From Rubrimonas cliftonensis (lineage in GTDB: Bacteria > Pseudomonadota > Alphaproteobacteria > Rhodobacterales > Rhodobacteraceae): a DNA stretch of 64,000 bases. A program made the translations under genes and the position numbers. The DNA lies in the NCBI RefSeq assembly GCF_900107585.1, contig NZ_FNQM01000006.1:124001-188000 (forward strand), in the 5' to 3' direction. The notes beneath the pieces were generated by a model that searched no databases, was not told the origin of the DNA, and worked only from the letters and a program-made list of their open reading frames with translations. Each line of letters starts with the position of its first letter. Positions within the stretch are counted from its first letter, which is position 1. Positions 10,713 to 20,550 of this stretch are shown one piece after another.

Positions 10713-11125
10713 GGCGTGGCGCCTTCCAGCTTGGTTTCGGCCTCCCCCGCCCATGCGCGGGCGAGGATGTCGGCGGTCGCGCGGTTGGTCGCGCAGGGGA
10801 TGTCGTGGACGATGGCCATGCGCAGCAGCGCCTTGACGTCAACGTCATGGGGCATCGGGGTCATCGCGTCGGCGAAGAAGATGAGCGCGGCGATCTTCTT
10901 CTCGGTGATCATCGCGCCGATCTGCTGGTCGCCGCCGAGCGGGCCGGAGGCGACGCAGGTCACATCGAGCTTGGGGCAGAACTCCCGCACGACGCTGCCG
11001 GTCGTCGCGGTCGCCACGACGCCGTGGCGCATCAGCAGCGCCGCGTTGCGCGCGGCCCAGGCGGCGAGGGCGGATTTCTTCGCGTCGTGGGCGACGAGCG
11101 CGATGCGGCCGGCGTCGGGTCTCAT
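10709..11125 (-). CDS. mgsA: Methylglyoxal synthase
   Basis: 138 residues aligning well with the E. coli enzyme from memory: ALVAHDAKK at the start, TATTGS phosphate loop, [12 protein letters not shown] with the catalytic Asp, [20 protein letters not shown] with the active-site His, and ATNRATAD near the end. It converts dihydroxyacetone phosphate to methylglyoxal plus phosphate, a bypass of lower glycolysis under phosphate limitation or carbon overflow. Placement between edd and eda, with its stop overlapping the eda start, is unusual and ties overflow control to sugar-phosphate flux. The start at 11125 gives the normal family N-terminus. Confidence 0.93.
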   Translation of the reverse strand: MRPDAGRIALVAHDAKKSALAAWAARNAALLMRHGVVATATTGSVVREFCPKLDVTCVASGPLGGDQQIGAMITEKKIAALIFFADAMTPMPHDVDVKALLRMAIVHDIPCATNRATADILARAWAGEAETKLEGATP

Positions 11126-11138
11126 GGCGCCGCGCCCC

Positions 11139-12974
11139 TTACACGACGACCGCCGCGCCCGTGCCGGCGGGGCCGACATGGGCGCGGAAGGCCGCGAAGA
11201 GTTCGCGGCCGATGCCGTGCTCGTTTGCGGAGAGGTCCGGCGCCACCGGCTCGCGCGCGGCGAACGCGGACGCCTCCACCAGCACCTCCAGGCGTCCGGC
11301 TGCGGCGTCGAGGCGGATCACGTCGCCGTCGCGCAGGCGGGCGATAGGGCCGCCGTCGGCCGCCTCGGGGCTCACATGGATCGCCGCCGGCACCTTGCCC
11401 GACGCGCCCGACATGCGCCCATCCGTCACCAGCGCGACCTTGAAGCCCTTGTCCTGCAGCACGCCGAGCGCCGGCGTCAGCGAGTGCAGCTCAGGCATGC
11501 CGTTCGCCTTGGGGCCCTGGAAGCGCACCACCACGATCACGTCGCGGTCGAGTTCGCCGGCCTTCCACGCGGCCTTCACGGCCTCCTGATCGTGGAACAC
11601 CGCGCAGGGGGCCTCGACGACGTGCCGCTCGGGCTTGACGGCGGAGACCTTGATCACCGCCTCGCCCAGCGGCCCGTCGAGCCGCTTCAGCCCGCCGGAC
11701 TTCTGGAACGGCGCCGAGACGGGGCGCAGGATGTCGGTCGTCAGGCTTTCGGAGGGACCGTTCTCCCAGACGAGTTCGCCGTCGGGCCCCAGCTTCGGCT
11801 CCTGCGTGTAGCGGCTGAGGCCGTCGCCGGCGACGGTGCGCACGTCCTCGTGCAGCAGCCCCGCGCCGAGCAGTTCGCCGATCATGAACTGCAGGCCGCC
11901 GGCGGCGTGGAAATGGTTCACGTCCGCGATGCCGTTGGGGTAGACGCGGGCCATCAGCGGCGTCGCCTCCGACAGCGCGGCCATGTCGTCCCAGTCGATC
12001 AGCACGCCGGCGGCGCGCGCCATGGCGATGAGGTGCAGGGTGAGGTTGGTGGAGCCGCCGGTCGCGTGCAGGCCGACCATGCCGTTCACGAAGGCGCGCT
12101 CGTCCAGCACCTCGGCGCAGGGCGTGTACTCGTTGCCGGCGGCGGTGATCTGGAGCGCCCGGCGCGTCGCGGCGCGGGTCAGCGCCTCCCGCAGCGGCGT
12201 GCCGGGGTTCACGAAGCTCGCGCCGGGCAGGTGCAGCCCCATGAACTCCATCAGCATCTGGTTGGTGTTGGCGGTGCCGTAGAAGGTGCAGGTGCCGGGG
12301 CCGTGGTAGCTCGCCATCTCGGCCTTCAGGAGTTCGTCGCGGCTGATCTCGCCCTTGGCGTAGCGCTGGCGCACGGCGGACTTCTCATCGTTGGGCAGGC
12401 CCGAGGTCATCGGGCCGGCGGGGACGAACACGGCGGGGATGTGGCCGAAGCTCGCCGCGGCGATCACCAGCCCGGGCACGATCTTGTCGCAGACGCCGAG
12501 GAAGATGGCGGCGTCGAAGCAGTTGTGGCTGAGCGCGACGCCCGCCGATAGCGCGATGACGTCGCGGGAGAAGAGGCTCAGCTCCATCCCCGGCTGGCCC
12601 TGCGTGACGCCGTCGCACATCGCGGGCACGCCGCCGGCGACCTGCGCGGTTCCGCCCGCGGCGCGGGCCGCGTCGCGGATCAGCTTGGGGAAATCCTCGA
12701 AGGGCTGATGGGCCGACAGCATGTCGTTGTAGGCGGTGACGATCCCGATGTTGCCGGTCGCCTCGCTGGTCAGCGCCGCCTTGTCGGCGGGGCCGCAGGC
12801 GGCGATGGCGTGGGCGAGGTTGCCGCAGGTGAGGCTGGCGCGCACCGGCCCGGCCTCGCCGGCGCGGCGCGCGCGGTCGAGATAGGCGGCGCGGACGTCG
12901 CGGGAGCGCTCTCTGATGCGGTCGGTGACGGCGGCGACGGTCGGGTTGAGGCCGTTCGTGGTTGGGGCGGGCAT
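11139..12974 (-). CDS. edd: 6-Phosphogluconate dehydratase (Entner-Doudoroff)
   Basis: 611 residues of the IlvD/Edd iron-sulfur dehydratase family. Cluster-ligand Cys positions are seen in [16 protein letters not shown] and [16 protein letters not shown], and the [12 protein letters not shown] loop is present. The C-terminal half contains [23 protein letters not shown], typical of the family. It converts 6-phosphogluconate to KDPG. Full family length; the ATG at 12974 is the usual MNP-like start region. It lies 14 bp after pgl and 13 bp before mgsA in the minus-strand catabolic unit. Confidence 0.97.
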   Translation of the reverse strand: MPAPTTNGLNPTVAAVTDRIRERSRDVRAAYLDRARRAGEAGPVRASLTCGNLAHAIAACGPADKAALTSEATGNIGIVTAYNDMLSAHQPFEDFPKLIRDAARAAGGTAQVAGGVPAMCDGVTQGQPGMELSLFSRDVIALSAGVALSHNCFDAAIFLGVCDKIVPGLVIAAASFGHIPAVFVPAGPMTSGLPNDEKSAVRQRYAKGEISRDELLKAEMASYHGPGTCTFYGTANTNQMLMEFMGLHLPGASFVNPGTPLREALTRAATRRALQITAAGNEYTPCAEVLDERAFVNGMVGLHATGGSTNLTLHLIAMARAAGVLIDWDDMAALSEATPLMARVYPNGIADVNHFHAAGGLQFMIGELLGAGLLHEDVRTVAGDGLSRYTQEPKLGPDGELVWENGPSESLTTDILRPVSAPFQKSGGLKRLDGPLGEAVIKVSAVKPERHVVEAPCAVFHDQEAVKAAWKAGELDRDVIVVVRFQGPKANGMPELHSLTPALGVLQDKGFKVALVTDGRMSGASGKVPAAIHVSPEAADGGPIARLRDGDVIRLDAAAGRLEVLVEASAFAAREPVAPDLSANEHGIGRELFAAFRAHVGPAGTGAAVVV

Positions 12975-12988
12975 GGTCGCGCCTCCTC

Positions 12989-13681
12989 TCAGTCGGCGTA
13001 AAAGACGGTCAGCGGCTTGGTTCGGGTGAGCAGCACGCGCACGGGCGCGGTCTCCTCGTCGGTCTCGGCCTCGGCGCGGGCCAGCGCCTCGCGTTTCGCC
13101 GCGCCGACGATCAGCAGATAGGCGTGCGCGGCGCCGCGCAGCACCGGGGCGGTCAGCGTGACGCGGGGTTCCGGCGCGCCGGGGGCGCGCATGGCGAGCG
13201 CGGGCGGCGCGTCGGGGGCCAGCGCCGCGCGCAGCTTGTCGGCGCCGGGAAACAGCGAGGCGGCGTGCAGGTCTTCGCCCATGCCGCACACGACGACGTC
13301 CAGCGGCAGGACGAGCCGTTCGAGCGAGGCGCAGACGGCGTCCATTGACTGCGCCGGCTCGGCCGTGGCGCCGTAGAGCGGCGCGAACTCCGCCCCCGCG
13401 GCGGGGCCGCGGAACAGCGTCTCGCCGACGAGGCGCTGGTTGGAGCGGTCGGACGAGGTGGGAACCCAGCGCTCGTCGGTCAGCGTGACGGCGACCCGCT
13501 CCCAGTTCAGCGGCCTGGCGCCCAGCGCGGTCAGGAACGGTCCCGGCGTGGTTCCGCCGGGGACGGCGAGCGTCGCGCGGCCGCGCGTGTCAAGCGCGGC
13601 CTTGAGGTCCGCGGCGATGCGGTCCGCCAGCGCCCCGGCGAGCGCCTCGCGGGAGGGGTGACGTTCGACAGCGGTGGTCAT
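12989..13681 (-). CDS. pgl: 6-Phosphogluconolactonase
   Basis: 230 residues of the DevB/SOL glucosamine-6-phosphate isomerase superfamily. [13 protein letters not shown] is the phosphate loop, [10 protein letters not shown] follows, and the active-site segment reads [14 protein letters not shown] where most family members have GxGxDGHTASLFPG. The Gly and Thr changes beside the catalytic His are mild. It hydrolyses the lactone made by Zwf. The start at 13681 is chosen over a Met five codons upstream because GGGGAG is placed correctly before it. Confidence 0.93.
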   Translation of the reverse strand: MTTAVERHPSREALAGALADRIAADLKAALDTRGRATLAVPGGTTPGPFLTALGARPLNWERVAVTLTDERWVPTSSDRSNQRLVGETLFRGPAAGAEFAPLYGATAEPAQSMDAVCASLERLVLPLDVVVCGMGEDLHAASLFPGADKLRAALAPDAPPALAMRAPGAPEPRVTLTAPVLRGAAHAYLLIVGAAKREALARAEAETDEETAPVRVLLTRTKPLTVFYAD

Positions 13682-13702
13682 GCGCGGTCTCCCCAAACAG
13701 CG

Positions 13703-15211
13703 TCAAGCCGGCAACCGCAATGGCGTGACGTCGACGCGCGTTCTGTAGACGTCGTTGAAGTCGGCCACGGTCTTTCTGATCATCGCGGGCGTGAGCGCGA
13801 ACTTGGCGTCGGCGCGGACCGTCACGAGGGACTGCGCCAGCGCCTGGGCCGTGCCGTCGTCCAGCCCGCATGCGTCCTTGAGCAGCTTCACGATCTCCTC
13901 CGGCCGCGCCCGGCTCCACTCGAAGGTCGCGGGGTTGGTCTGGAAGCGCCCCGTCAGCGCATCGAGGGTGGTCGCGAGAATGGCGATGCCCTCCGGCGGC
14001 GTTCCCGACTGGGTGAGGAAGTCGCCGACCTTTGCATATTTGTCGCGCACCTTCCGGAGATCGGGCATCCCGAGCGCGCCGAACACCGATGCGCCAACCA
14101 CCCAAAGCTTCTCGTCCGGCGTAGTGTAGGCCAAGAGGACAGCGTTCGGGTCGGTCTGGAACTGACTGTCCTTGGCGTAGGCGGCCCCGAGTTCGTCGCG
14201 GATTGACACCGAAAGAATGCTTCCTGGTCCGCCCGAACCCAGCGGGTCCGATCCCACGGCGTAGACAAGCTGGTGGGCGCGAAACGCCCTTGTCACATCC
14301 CCCGTCGCGTCGCGCTTGCTGACCAGGTCGCCGGTGCGGGCGTCTCTCTCATGGCCCGCGAAGGCGTAGACCTTCAACTCGATCATGAGGCGAGGCTCGC
14401 CGGGCCCGGCCCCGAGGTCGATTGCGATGTTCTTGATTTCGCCGGCCTCGATGAGGCCCTGCTTCACCGCCATCTGGATCACTTCGGAGTTGCGGCCAAC
14501 CGGGTTGCCCTCAGTGCTGATCTGGTCGATGCCGCGGCGACACATCCACATCATGCGGCTCGCCTCGCCGATCTTCCACGCGTGGCTGCTGGCCCATGCG
14601 GAGGTGGCGGAGCCGCCATAGACAAGGACATCATGGCCTTTGGGCGGCTTGGTCTGGTAGTAGGTGACCGCGTCGACGATTTCGGGGTAGTCGCGAGGCT
14701 CTGCGTAGGCCTTGCCCAACTCCGCCTTCGCCAATTCGATGGGCGGCAGAGAGTTGGCCGGGCCAAGGCCGCTCGCGACGATCACCGATTTCGCCTCATA
14801 GACGTTTCCGCTGGAGGTCTTCACCTCGAAGCCGTTGCCCGCGCGCGCGACGCCGTTTGCGATGACGGTGTCGTTGGTGACGTAGAGCTTGCCATACATC
14901 ACTTCATTGATCTGCTGACGCATCCGGTCGAGATAGCGGGTGAAGCTTCCCGCTGTTTCGTACTGCGCGGTCGGGAGGCCTGTGGGGCTGGGCGTCTCCG
15001 TGGCGGTCGACGGCGCGACGGGGCCGATTCTGCGCTCGAGGATGGCCGGGGTCTGTCCCAGCGCATGACCGCTCGGGGTCTGCGACCAGAGATCGGACTT
15101 GCCGATCACCAGAGTCTTGTCGCTCTTGAACTTCGCTTCGGAGCCAAGCATGGCGCTATGGATGAAGTGAACTGCGCTGCTGCCATTTCCGATCACAATC
15201 TGGTCGAACAT
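13703..15211 (-). CDS. FAD/NAD(P)-binding oxidoreductase, lower GC than neighbours
   Basis: 502 residues. The N-terminal dinucleotide fold FDQIVIGNGSSAVHFI gives the GxGxxA FAD signature (residues about 2-17). A second Rossmann motif, VLVYGGSATSAWASS, lies near residue 200, as in two-dinucleotide flavoproteins and flavin monooxygenases. No substrate can be assigned. It sits between zwf and pgl in an otherwise standard sugar operon, yet its composition and codon choice are visibly less GC-rich: lines counted by hand give about 60-68 percent, while parts of edd reach the upper 70s. An AGGA Shine-Dalgarno precedes the ATG at 15211. A 97-bp gap before it could hold its own promoter. Likely acquired separately from the flanking genes. 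Confidence 0.7.
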   Translation of the reverse strand: MFDQIVIGNGSSAVHFIHSAMLGSEAKFKSDKTLVIGKSDLWSQTPSGHALGQTPAILERRIGPVAPSTATETPSPTGLPTAQYETAGSFTRYLDRMRQQINEVMYGKLYVTNDTVIANGVARAGNGFEVKTSSGNVYEAKSVIVASGLGPANSLPPIELAKAELGKAYAEPRDYPEIVDAVTYYQTKPPKGHDVLVYGGSATSAWASSHAWKIGEASRMMWMCRRGIDQISTEGNPVGRNSEVIQMAVKQGLIEAGEIKNIAIDLGAGPGEPRLMIELKVYAFAGHERDARTGDLVSKRDATGDVTRAFRAHQLVYAVGSDPLGSGGPGSILSVSIRDELGAAYAKDSQFQTDPNAVLLAYTTPDEKLWVVGASVFGALGMPDLRKVRDKYAKVGDFLTQSGTPPEGIAILATTLDALTGRFQTNPATFEWSRARPEEIVKLLKDACGLDDGTAQALAQSLVTVRADAKFALTPAMIRKTVADFNDVYRTRVDVTPLRLPA

Positions 15212-15308
15212 GCGTCCTGTTCCTTTTCGTCTCACGCCCTGATGGGACTGACCTCGCCACTTATGCCCGTAGATGGCGACCGTGTCGCCGACGCAGATCC
15301 GACTGCCC

Positions 15309-16769
15309 TCACGCCTTGATCTCGCGCCAGCGGCGGTGGTCGCGGTGCATGAGCATCAGCGCGTCCTCCGGGCCCGAGGAGCCGATGTCGTAGGGGCGGG
15401 GCTTCTCGCTCGCGGCCTCCCACGCCGCGATGGCGGGGTCGATCCAGGCCCAGGCGGCCTCGACCTCGTCGCCGCGCATGAACAGGGTCTGGTCGCCGCG
15501 GATCACGTCCATCACCAGCCGCTCGTAGGCGTCGGGCATGCGCGTCATGGCGCCGAGCTTCTGGGCGAAGGTCATGTCGAGGTTCGCGTCGGTCAGGCGC
15601 ATGCCGCCGGGACCCGGGTCCTTGATGGTCATGGCCAGCGTGATGCCCTCGTCGGGCTGCAGCCGGATCACCAGCATGTTCGGCCGCTCGGCGCCCTCGT
15701 CGCCGGGAAAGATCGAGTGCGGCGCCTCCTTGAACACGATCGCGATCTCGCTCATGCGCGCGCGCAGGCGCTTGCCGGTGCGCAGATAGAAGGGCGCGCC
15801 CGACCAGCGCCAGTTCGCCACCTCGGCCTTGAGCGCGACGTAGCTCTCGGTGCGGCTGTCGGGGTCGCCGGCGTCGTCGATGTAGCTCGTCGCGTTCCCG
15901 CCGTTGCGATACTGCCCGCGGACGATCTCGCGCGGGTCGAGCGGCGCGAGCGCGCGCAGCACCTTCAGCTTCTCGTCGCGCACCGTGTCGGCTGAGAAAC
16001 GCGCCGGCGGCTCCATCGCGGTGAGGCAGAGCAGCTGGAGCAGGTGGTTCTGCACCATGTCGCGCATGGCGCCGACGCCGTCGTAATAGGGGCCGCGCCC
16101 CTCGATGCCGACGCTTTCCGCCACGGTGATCTGCACATGGTCGACGTGGCGTGCGTTCCAGAGCGGCTCGAAAAGGGCGTTGGCGAAGCGCAGCGCCATC
16201 AGGTTCTGGACCGTCTCCTTCCCGAGATAGTGGTCGATGCGGTAGATCCGGCTCTCGTCGAAGGCCTCCGCGAGCTGGGCGTTGAGCGCCCGCGCCGAGG
16301 CGAGGTCGCGCCCGAGCGGCTTCTCCACCACGATCCGGGCGCCGTCGCCGCCGAGCCCCTGGGCCGCTATGCGCCCGGCGATCGGGCCGAACAGCTTTGG
16401 CGCGACCGAGAGGTAGAATGCGCGCGGGCGACCTGCGTCGCAGCTCAGCGCGTCCGACAGCCCGTCCCAGCCGCCGTCGCCCATGGCGTCCACCGCGCGG
16501 TAGTCGAGCATCGCGAGGAAGCGCGCCACCGAGGCGCGGTCGCGCTCGGCGGCGGGCAGGAACTCCTCCAGCGCCTCCTCGGCCATGCGGCGGAAGCCGT
16601 CCGCGTCCATCTCGCTGCGCGCGGCGCCGACGATGCGGGCGCTCTCGGGCGCCTGGCCGTCGCGCATGCGGTGGTAGAGCGCCGGGATGAGCTTGCGGCG
16701 CGCAAGGTCTCCGGTGGCGCCGAACACCACGAGATCGAAAGGGTCGACTGGAACGACGCGGGCGACCAT
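15309..16769 (-). CDS. zwf: Glucose-6-phosphate 1-dehydrogenase
   Basis: 486 residues, normal family length. The nucleotide-binding motif is VVFGATGDLARRKLIPAL (about 13-30). The catalytic segment RIYRIDHYLGKE holds the active-site His, with IVVEKPLGRD upstream. It oxidises glucose-6-phosphate to 6-phosphoglucono-1,5-lactone, usually with NADP. A GGAGAGG Shine-Dalgarno supports the ATG at 16769, ten bases after the fructokinase stop. It feeds the pgl, edd and eda products downstream; a glucose-6-phosphate isomerase to supply it from fructose-6-phosphate is not in this window. Confidence 0.97.
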   Translation of the reverse strand: MVARVVPVDPFDLVVFGATGDLARRKLIPALYHRMRDGQAPESARIVGAARSEMDADGFRRMAEEALEEFLPAAERDRASVARFLAMLDYRAVDAMGDGGWDGLSDALSCDAGRPRAFYLSVAPKLFGPIAGRIAAQGLGGDGARIVVEKPLGRDLASARALNAQLAEAFDESRIYRIDHYLGKETVQNLMALRFANALFEPLWNARHVDHVQITVAESVGIEGRGPYYDGVGAMRDMVQNHLLQLLCLTAMEPPARFSADTVRDEKLKVLRALAPLDPREIVRGQYRNGGNATSYIDDAGDPDSRTESYVALKAEVANWRWSGAPFYLRTGKRLRARMSEIAIVFKEAPHSIFPGDEGAERPNMLVIRLQPDEGITLAMTIKDPGPGGMRLTDANLDMTFAQKLGAMTRMPDAYERLVMDVIRGDQTLFMRGDEVEAAWAWIDPAIAAWEAASEKPRPYDIGSSGPEDALMLMHRDHRRWREIKA

Positions 16770-16779
16770 TGCCCTCTCC

Positions 16780-17775
16780 TCAGTTCTGGGACGAATGCGC
16801 GGCGCCGTCCGGCCCGGAGGCCGGCGCGGCGGGTTGCTTCGGCGCTTCGGGAAGCTGCGCGCGCATCGGCAGGTCCGCGCCGCGCTTCTCGCAGGTGAGC
16901 GCGGCCGCCTGCACGGCGAACTGCATCGCCCGCCCCAGCGGGCCCGCGTCAAGGCCGGTCAGCCCCTCGCGGCTGGCGAGGCCGGCTTCCGCGAGCGCCG
17001 TGACGAGCGCGGCGAGGAAGCTGTCGCCGGCGCCGACCGTGTCGACCACCTCCGCGCGCGGCGGCGCGGCCTCGACGTTGATCTCGTCGGTCCAGGCGCT
17101 CGCGCCCTGCCTGCCGCGCGTCACGACGACGAGCCGTGCGCCGCCGGTCAGCCAGCGCCGCGCGAGCGCCGCGGGGCTGACGCCGGGATAGAGCAGTGCG
17201 AGATCCTCAAGGCTGACCTTGATGAGGTCGGCGTGGGCGGCGAAGGCCTCCACGCGACTGCGCCAGCGGCCCATGTCCGGCTCGACCGTGGCGCGGATGT
17301 TGGGGTCGAGCGTCACCAGCGGCCCGCCCCTGGCCTGCTTTGCATAGTCGAGGAAGCTGTCGCCGGTGGGCTGCGTCAGCAGCGAGAAGCAGCCGAACAG
17401 CACGCCCCGGATGTCGTCGTCGAGGGCCGGCAGATCCTCCGGCTTCACAAGCCGGTCCGCCGCCCCGTCCGCGTAGAAGGCGTAGCGCGCGCCGCCGTCG
17501 CCGCCCAGCGTCACCAGCGCCAGCGTCGTCTTGGCGGATTTGAGCGCAAGGTGCGTCGTGTCCACGCCCTCCGCCGCCAGCGTCCTCGCGAGCTTCTGGC
17601 CCAGAGCGTCGGTCGCCACCCCTGTCACCATGGCGACGGGCTGGCCGAGCCTCGCGAGGCCGATGGCCACGTTGAAGGCCGACCCGCCCACCCGCGCGTC
17701 GAGCGCGAAGCCGCTGTCGGTCTCCGCATCCACGAACACGTCGTAGAGCGCCTCGCCGCACACCAGGAACGTCAT
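16780..17775 (-). CDS. PfkB-family fructokinase
   Basis: 331 residues of the ribokinase/PfkB family. The N-terminal VCGEALYDVFVD strand and GGSAFNVAIGLARLG substrate motif are followed by the C-terminal signature DTVGAGDSFLAAL with the catalytic Asp. Such proteins next to frc importers phosphorylate fructose to fructose-6-phosphate. The start overlaps the stop of the upstream isomerase gene by four bases (ATGA). The C-terminal 20 residues are Pro/Ala-rich and probably disordered. Ribose or another ketose cannot be excluded from sequence alone. Confidence 0.85.
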   Translation of the reverse strand: MTFLVCGEALYDVFVDAETDSGFALDARVGGSAFNVAIGLARLGQPVAMVTGVATDALGQKLARTLAAEGVDTTHLALKSAKTTLALVTLGGDGGARYAFYADGAADRLVKPEDLPALDDDIRGVLFGCFSLLTQPTGDSFLDYAKQARGGPLVTLDPNIRATVEPDMGRWRSRVEAFAAHADLIKVSLEDLALLYPGVSPAALARRWLTGGARLVVVTRGRQGASAWTDEINVEAAPPRAEVVDTVGAGDSFLAALVTALAEAGLASREGLTGLDAGPLGRAMQFAVQAAALTCEKRGADLPMRAQLPEAPKQPAAPASGPDGAAHSSQN

Positions 17776-18458
17776 GCCGTCTTCTCCGCCGTCTGCATCC
17801 GCTCGCCCACCAGCGCCGTCGTCCGCGGCGCGTCCTCCTCCACGGTGGGAAAGCGCGGGATCTCGCGCTCGAACTGGTTGTCCGCCCAGTCGTCGTTGAC
17901 GCTGGAGACCTCGCCGACGACCACCGCGCCGCCTTCGCCGTGGAAGGCGTGCCAGATGTCGGGCGTCAGCGTCACGCTTTCGCCGGGGCGCAGGCGCAGC
18001 ATACCGTCGGGGTCCGTCCGGCGCGGGCGGCCGTCGCTCAGGGCCTCCACCGGCTCGCCGCGCCTCGGGCCCGCCTCGCCGCCGGGCCAGAGTTCGAGCG
18101 CCAGCGTCGCGCCGGCGCGCACGATGATGTCCTCGACCTTGGAGCGGTGGCGGTGCATCGGCGCGAGCTGGCCGTCGCCGACCAGCATCAGCTTCTCCGC
18201 GTAGCAGAAGCCGCGGCCGGCGCGCAGCTCGCCGGCGAGGCCGTTGCGCAGCGTGAACAGCGTCAGGCCCAGCGCCTCGAAGGCGCCGCCGCCATAGTCG
18301 GTCACGTCCCAGCCGAGGCCGGCGCGCGCGGCGTGGCAGTCGCCCGCAGCGCGCCACTGCGCGTCGGTCCAGTCAGCGAAGGGCGGCAGGGCGAAGCCTA
18401 CGCGCGAGAACGCCTCGCGCGCCGCCGTCACCGCCGCTTCGATCCTTGACCGCTTCAC
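17772..18458 (-). CDS. D-lyxose ketol-isomerase-like cupin (mannose/fructose or lyxose/xylulose)
   Basis: 228 residues of the D-lyxose isomerase (YdaE-like, formerly DUF1498) cupin family. Metal ligands are visible in APMHRHRSKVEDIIVRAG (two His and a Glu) and in DIWHAFHGEG further on. Characterised members interconvert D-lyxose with D-xylulose and also D-mannose with D-fructose, so here it probably channels imported mannose or lyxose towards the fructokinase encoded just downstream. The GTG start overlaps the ATPase stop (GTGA). The specific sugar is inference. Confidence 0.8.
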   Translation of the reverse strand: MKRSRIEAAVTAAREAFSRVGFALPPFADWTDAQWRAAGDCHAARAGLGWDVTDYGGGAFEALGLTLFTLRNGLAGELRAGRGFCYAEKLMLVGDGQLAPMHRHRSKVEDIIVRAGATLALELWPGGEAGPRRGEPVEALSDGRPRRTDPDGMLRLRPGESVTLTPDIWHAFHGEGGAVVVGEVSSVNDDWADNQFEREIPRFPTVEEDAPRTTALVGERMQTAEKTA

Positions 18459-19240
18459 GCTGCGGCCGCTTCCGGCGGCTGCATCGCGCCGGTCATGATC
18501 GCGACGGCGTCCGACATCGTGAAATCCCCCGGCCTGATGACGCAGGCCCGCTTGCCAAGGCGGTGGATGTGGATGCGGTCCGCCACCTCGAAGACATGCG
18601 GCATGTTGTGGGATATCAGCACGATAGGCAAGCCGCGGTCGCGCACGTCCTTGATCAGTTCGAGCACCCGGCGGCTCTCCTTCACCCCCAGCGCGGCGGT
18701 GGGCTCGTCCATGATGACGAAGCGCTTCGCGAAGGCCGCGGCGCGGGCCACGGCGACGCCCTGGCGCTGGCCGCCCGACAGCGTCTCGACCGCCTGGTTG
18801 ATGCTCTGCACCGTCATCAGGCCCAGTTCGGTGAGCTTGGCGCGCGCGAAGTCCCGCATGTGCTTCTTGTCGAGCATCCGCAGGTATTTGCCCATGAAGC
18901 CGGACTTGTAGACCTCGCGGCCGAGGAACATGTTGTCGGCGATCGAGAGCGCCGGCGACAGCGCGAGGTTCTGATAGACCGTCTCGATGCCGGCGTTGCG
19001 CGCCTCTATGGGGCTGCGGAACCGCGTGGGGACGCCGTCGATCTCGATCACGCCCTCGTCGAGCTGCACCGCGCCGGCGATGGCCTTGATGAGGGACGAT
19101 TTTCCGGCGCCGTTGTCGCCGATGACGGCGAGGATCTCGCCGGGCATGAGGTCGAAATCGGCGTGGTCGATGGCGGTGACGCGGCCGTAGCGCTTCACGA
19201 GGCCGCGGCCCCTGACGACGGGGGTGACGTCATCGGTCAT
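18455..19240 (-). CDS. frcA: FrcA-type sugar ABC transporter ATPase
   Basis: 261 residues, a single nucleotide-binding domain, unlike the fused double-domain RbsA/XylG type. Walker A is GDNGAGKSS (about 41-49), the signature is LSGGQRQ, Walker B is FVIMDEPTAALG and the H-loop is ISHNMPHV. The single-domain form with this permease and binding protein matches the rhizobial FrcBCA importer for fructose, mannose and ribose. It overlaps frcC (ATGA) upstream and the isomerase gene (GTGA) downstream. Confidence 0.9.
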   Translation of the reverse strand: MTDDVTPVVRGRGLVKRYGRVTAIDHADFDLMPGEILAVIGDNGAGKSSLIKAIAGAVQLDEGVIEIDGVPTRFRSPIEARNAGIETVYQNLALSPALSIADNMFLGREVYKSGFMGKYLRMLDKKHMRDFARAKLTELGLMTVQSINQAVETLSGGQRQGVAVARAAAFAKRFVIMDEPTAALGVKESRRVLELIKDVRDRGLPIVLISHNMPHVFEVADRIHIHRLGKRACVIRPGDFTMSDAVAIMTGAMQPPEAAAA

Positions 19241-20520
19241 GCGGAGACCCTCCTGATCCACTGGTCGAGCGCGACGGCGACGATGATGAGCAGACCCACC
19301 GCGAAGCTCTGCCACAGCGGGTCGAAGCCCGAAAGCGAGAGCCCTGAGCGGAACACGCCGACGATCAGCGCGCCGAACAGCGTGCCGAACACGGCGCCGC
19401 GCCCGCCGAAGAGCGAGGTGCCGCCGATCACCACGGCGGTGATCGCGTCCAGGTTGCCCTCCGCGAAGCTCTGCGGCGAGGCGGAGCCGACGCGGCCGAT
19501 GGCGGCCCAGCCGGCCAGCGCGCAGAGCGTGCCGGAGACGGCGTAGACCGAGAGCAGCACCCGGTCGGTGCGGATGCCGGAAAGCTCCGCGGCCTCCTTG
19601 TCGTCGCCTATGGCGTAGACGGCGCGGCCCCAGCCGGTCCAGTTCAGGACGTACCAGAGCCCCGCGAACACCAGCACCATCAGGAAGCTGCCATAGGTGA
19701 ACTGCGCGCCGAGGATCTCGACTCGCAGGCCGAACACCTTGAGCAGCGAGGCCTCGGCGTCGATGCTCTGGCTGCGCACGGTCTGCCCGCCGGAGTACCA
19801 CAGGCTCAGCGCGGCGAAGATCGACCAGGCGCCGAGCGTGGCGATGAAGGGCGGCAGGCGGAACTGCATCGACGGTCCCGCGGGGAGCTTCCCCGACATC
19901 GCCGCGCCGCCGGCCGCGAGCCCGAGCAGGATGCCGACCGGCGCCGCCCAGATCACCGAAAGCCCCGCCAGCGTCAGCAGCGCGACGGTCGCGGCTGCGG
20001 TGACGATCACGGGAACCACGCGCATCCGCGTCACCAGCGCGCCGTTGAAGAGGCCGCAGGCGAGGCCTGCGCCAAGGCCGATCAGCACCGCGACGACGTC
20101 CGGCGCGCCGCCCTCCACCCCGAGCCGCGCCATGATCATGTAGCTGAGCACCATGATCGCCGCGACGCTGAGATCGATGCCGGCGGTCAGGATGATGAGC
20201 GTCTGCGCCGCGCCCAGCAGCCCGATCACCGTCACCTGCTGGATGATCAGCGAGAGGTTGAAGGCGGTGAGGAAGTTGTTGGCCGTGGCGGCGAAGACGG
20301 CGACGCTCAGCGCCAGCACCATGATCGGCGCGGCCGTGGGGTTGGCGTGCAGGAAATGCTGGAAATGGTCGAGCGGCGACTTCGCCTTCACGTCGAAGGC
20401 GGCGACCGCGCTCTCGCGCGAGGCGGCGGTCTCGTAGTCCTGCGGCGTTCGGCCGGACGCCGGGCCCGGGCCCGATGCTGGGCCCGATGCTGCGCCCGCG
20501 GCGGCTGGAGCGTCTGTCAT
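19237..20520 (-). CDS. frcC: FrcC-type sugar ABC transporter permease
   Basis: 427 residues of the branched-chain/ribose permease family (BPD_transp_2). A low-complexity Gly/Pro/Ala/Ser N-terminus (about residues 5-25), encoded by short GGGCCC-type repeats, precedes a membrane domain of about eight to ten helices. AGIDLSVAAIMVLS and GRAVYAIGDDKEAAELSGI are the conserved family motifs; the latter is the cytoplasmic coupling loop. It forms the channel for FrcA and FrcB. Its start is separated from frcB by 72 bp containing a strong hairpin. Confidence 0.9.
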   Translation of the reverse strand: MTDAPAAAGAASGPASGPGPASGRTPQDYETAASRESAVAAFDVKAKSPLDHFQHFLHANPTAAPIMVLALSVAVFAATANNFLTAFNLSLIIQQVTVIGLLGAAQTLIILTAGIDLSVAAIMVLSYMIMARLGVEGGAPDVVAVLIGLGAGLACGLFNGALVTRMRVVPVIVTAAATVALLTLAGLSVIWAAPVGILLGLAAGGAAMSGKLPAGPSMQFRLPPFIATLGAWSIFAALSLWYSGGQTVRSQSIDAEASLLKVFGLRVEILGAQFTYGSFLMVLVFAGLWYVLNWTGWGRAVYAIGDDKEAAELSGIRTDRVLLSVYAVSGTLCALAGWAAIGRVGSASPQSFAEGNLDAITAVVIGGTSLFGGRGAVFGTLFGALIVGVFRSGLSLSGFDPLWQSFAVGLLIIVAVALDQWIRRVSA

Positions 20521-20550
20521 GGCGTCTCTCCCGACGGTTCTGGCGGCTTG

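Noticed and set aside
20453-20500. GGGCCC-rich repeats near the frcC start as a separate element
   Set aside because: They lie inside frcC and encode its low-complexity N-terminus; no further structure seen.
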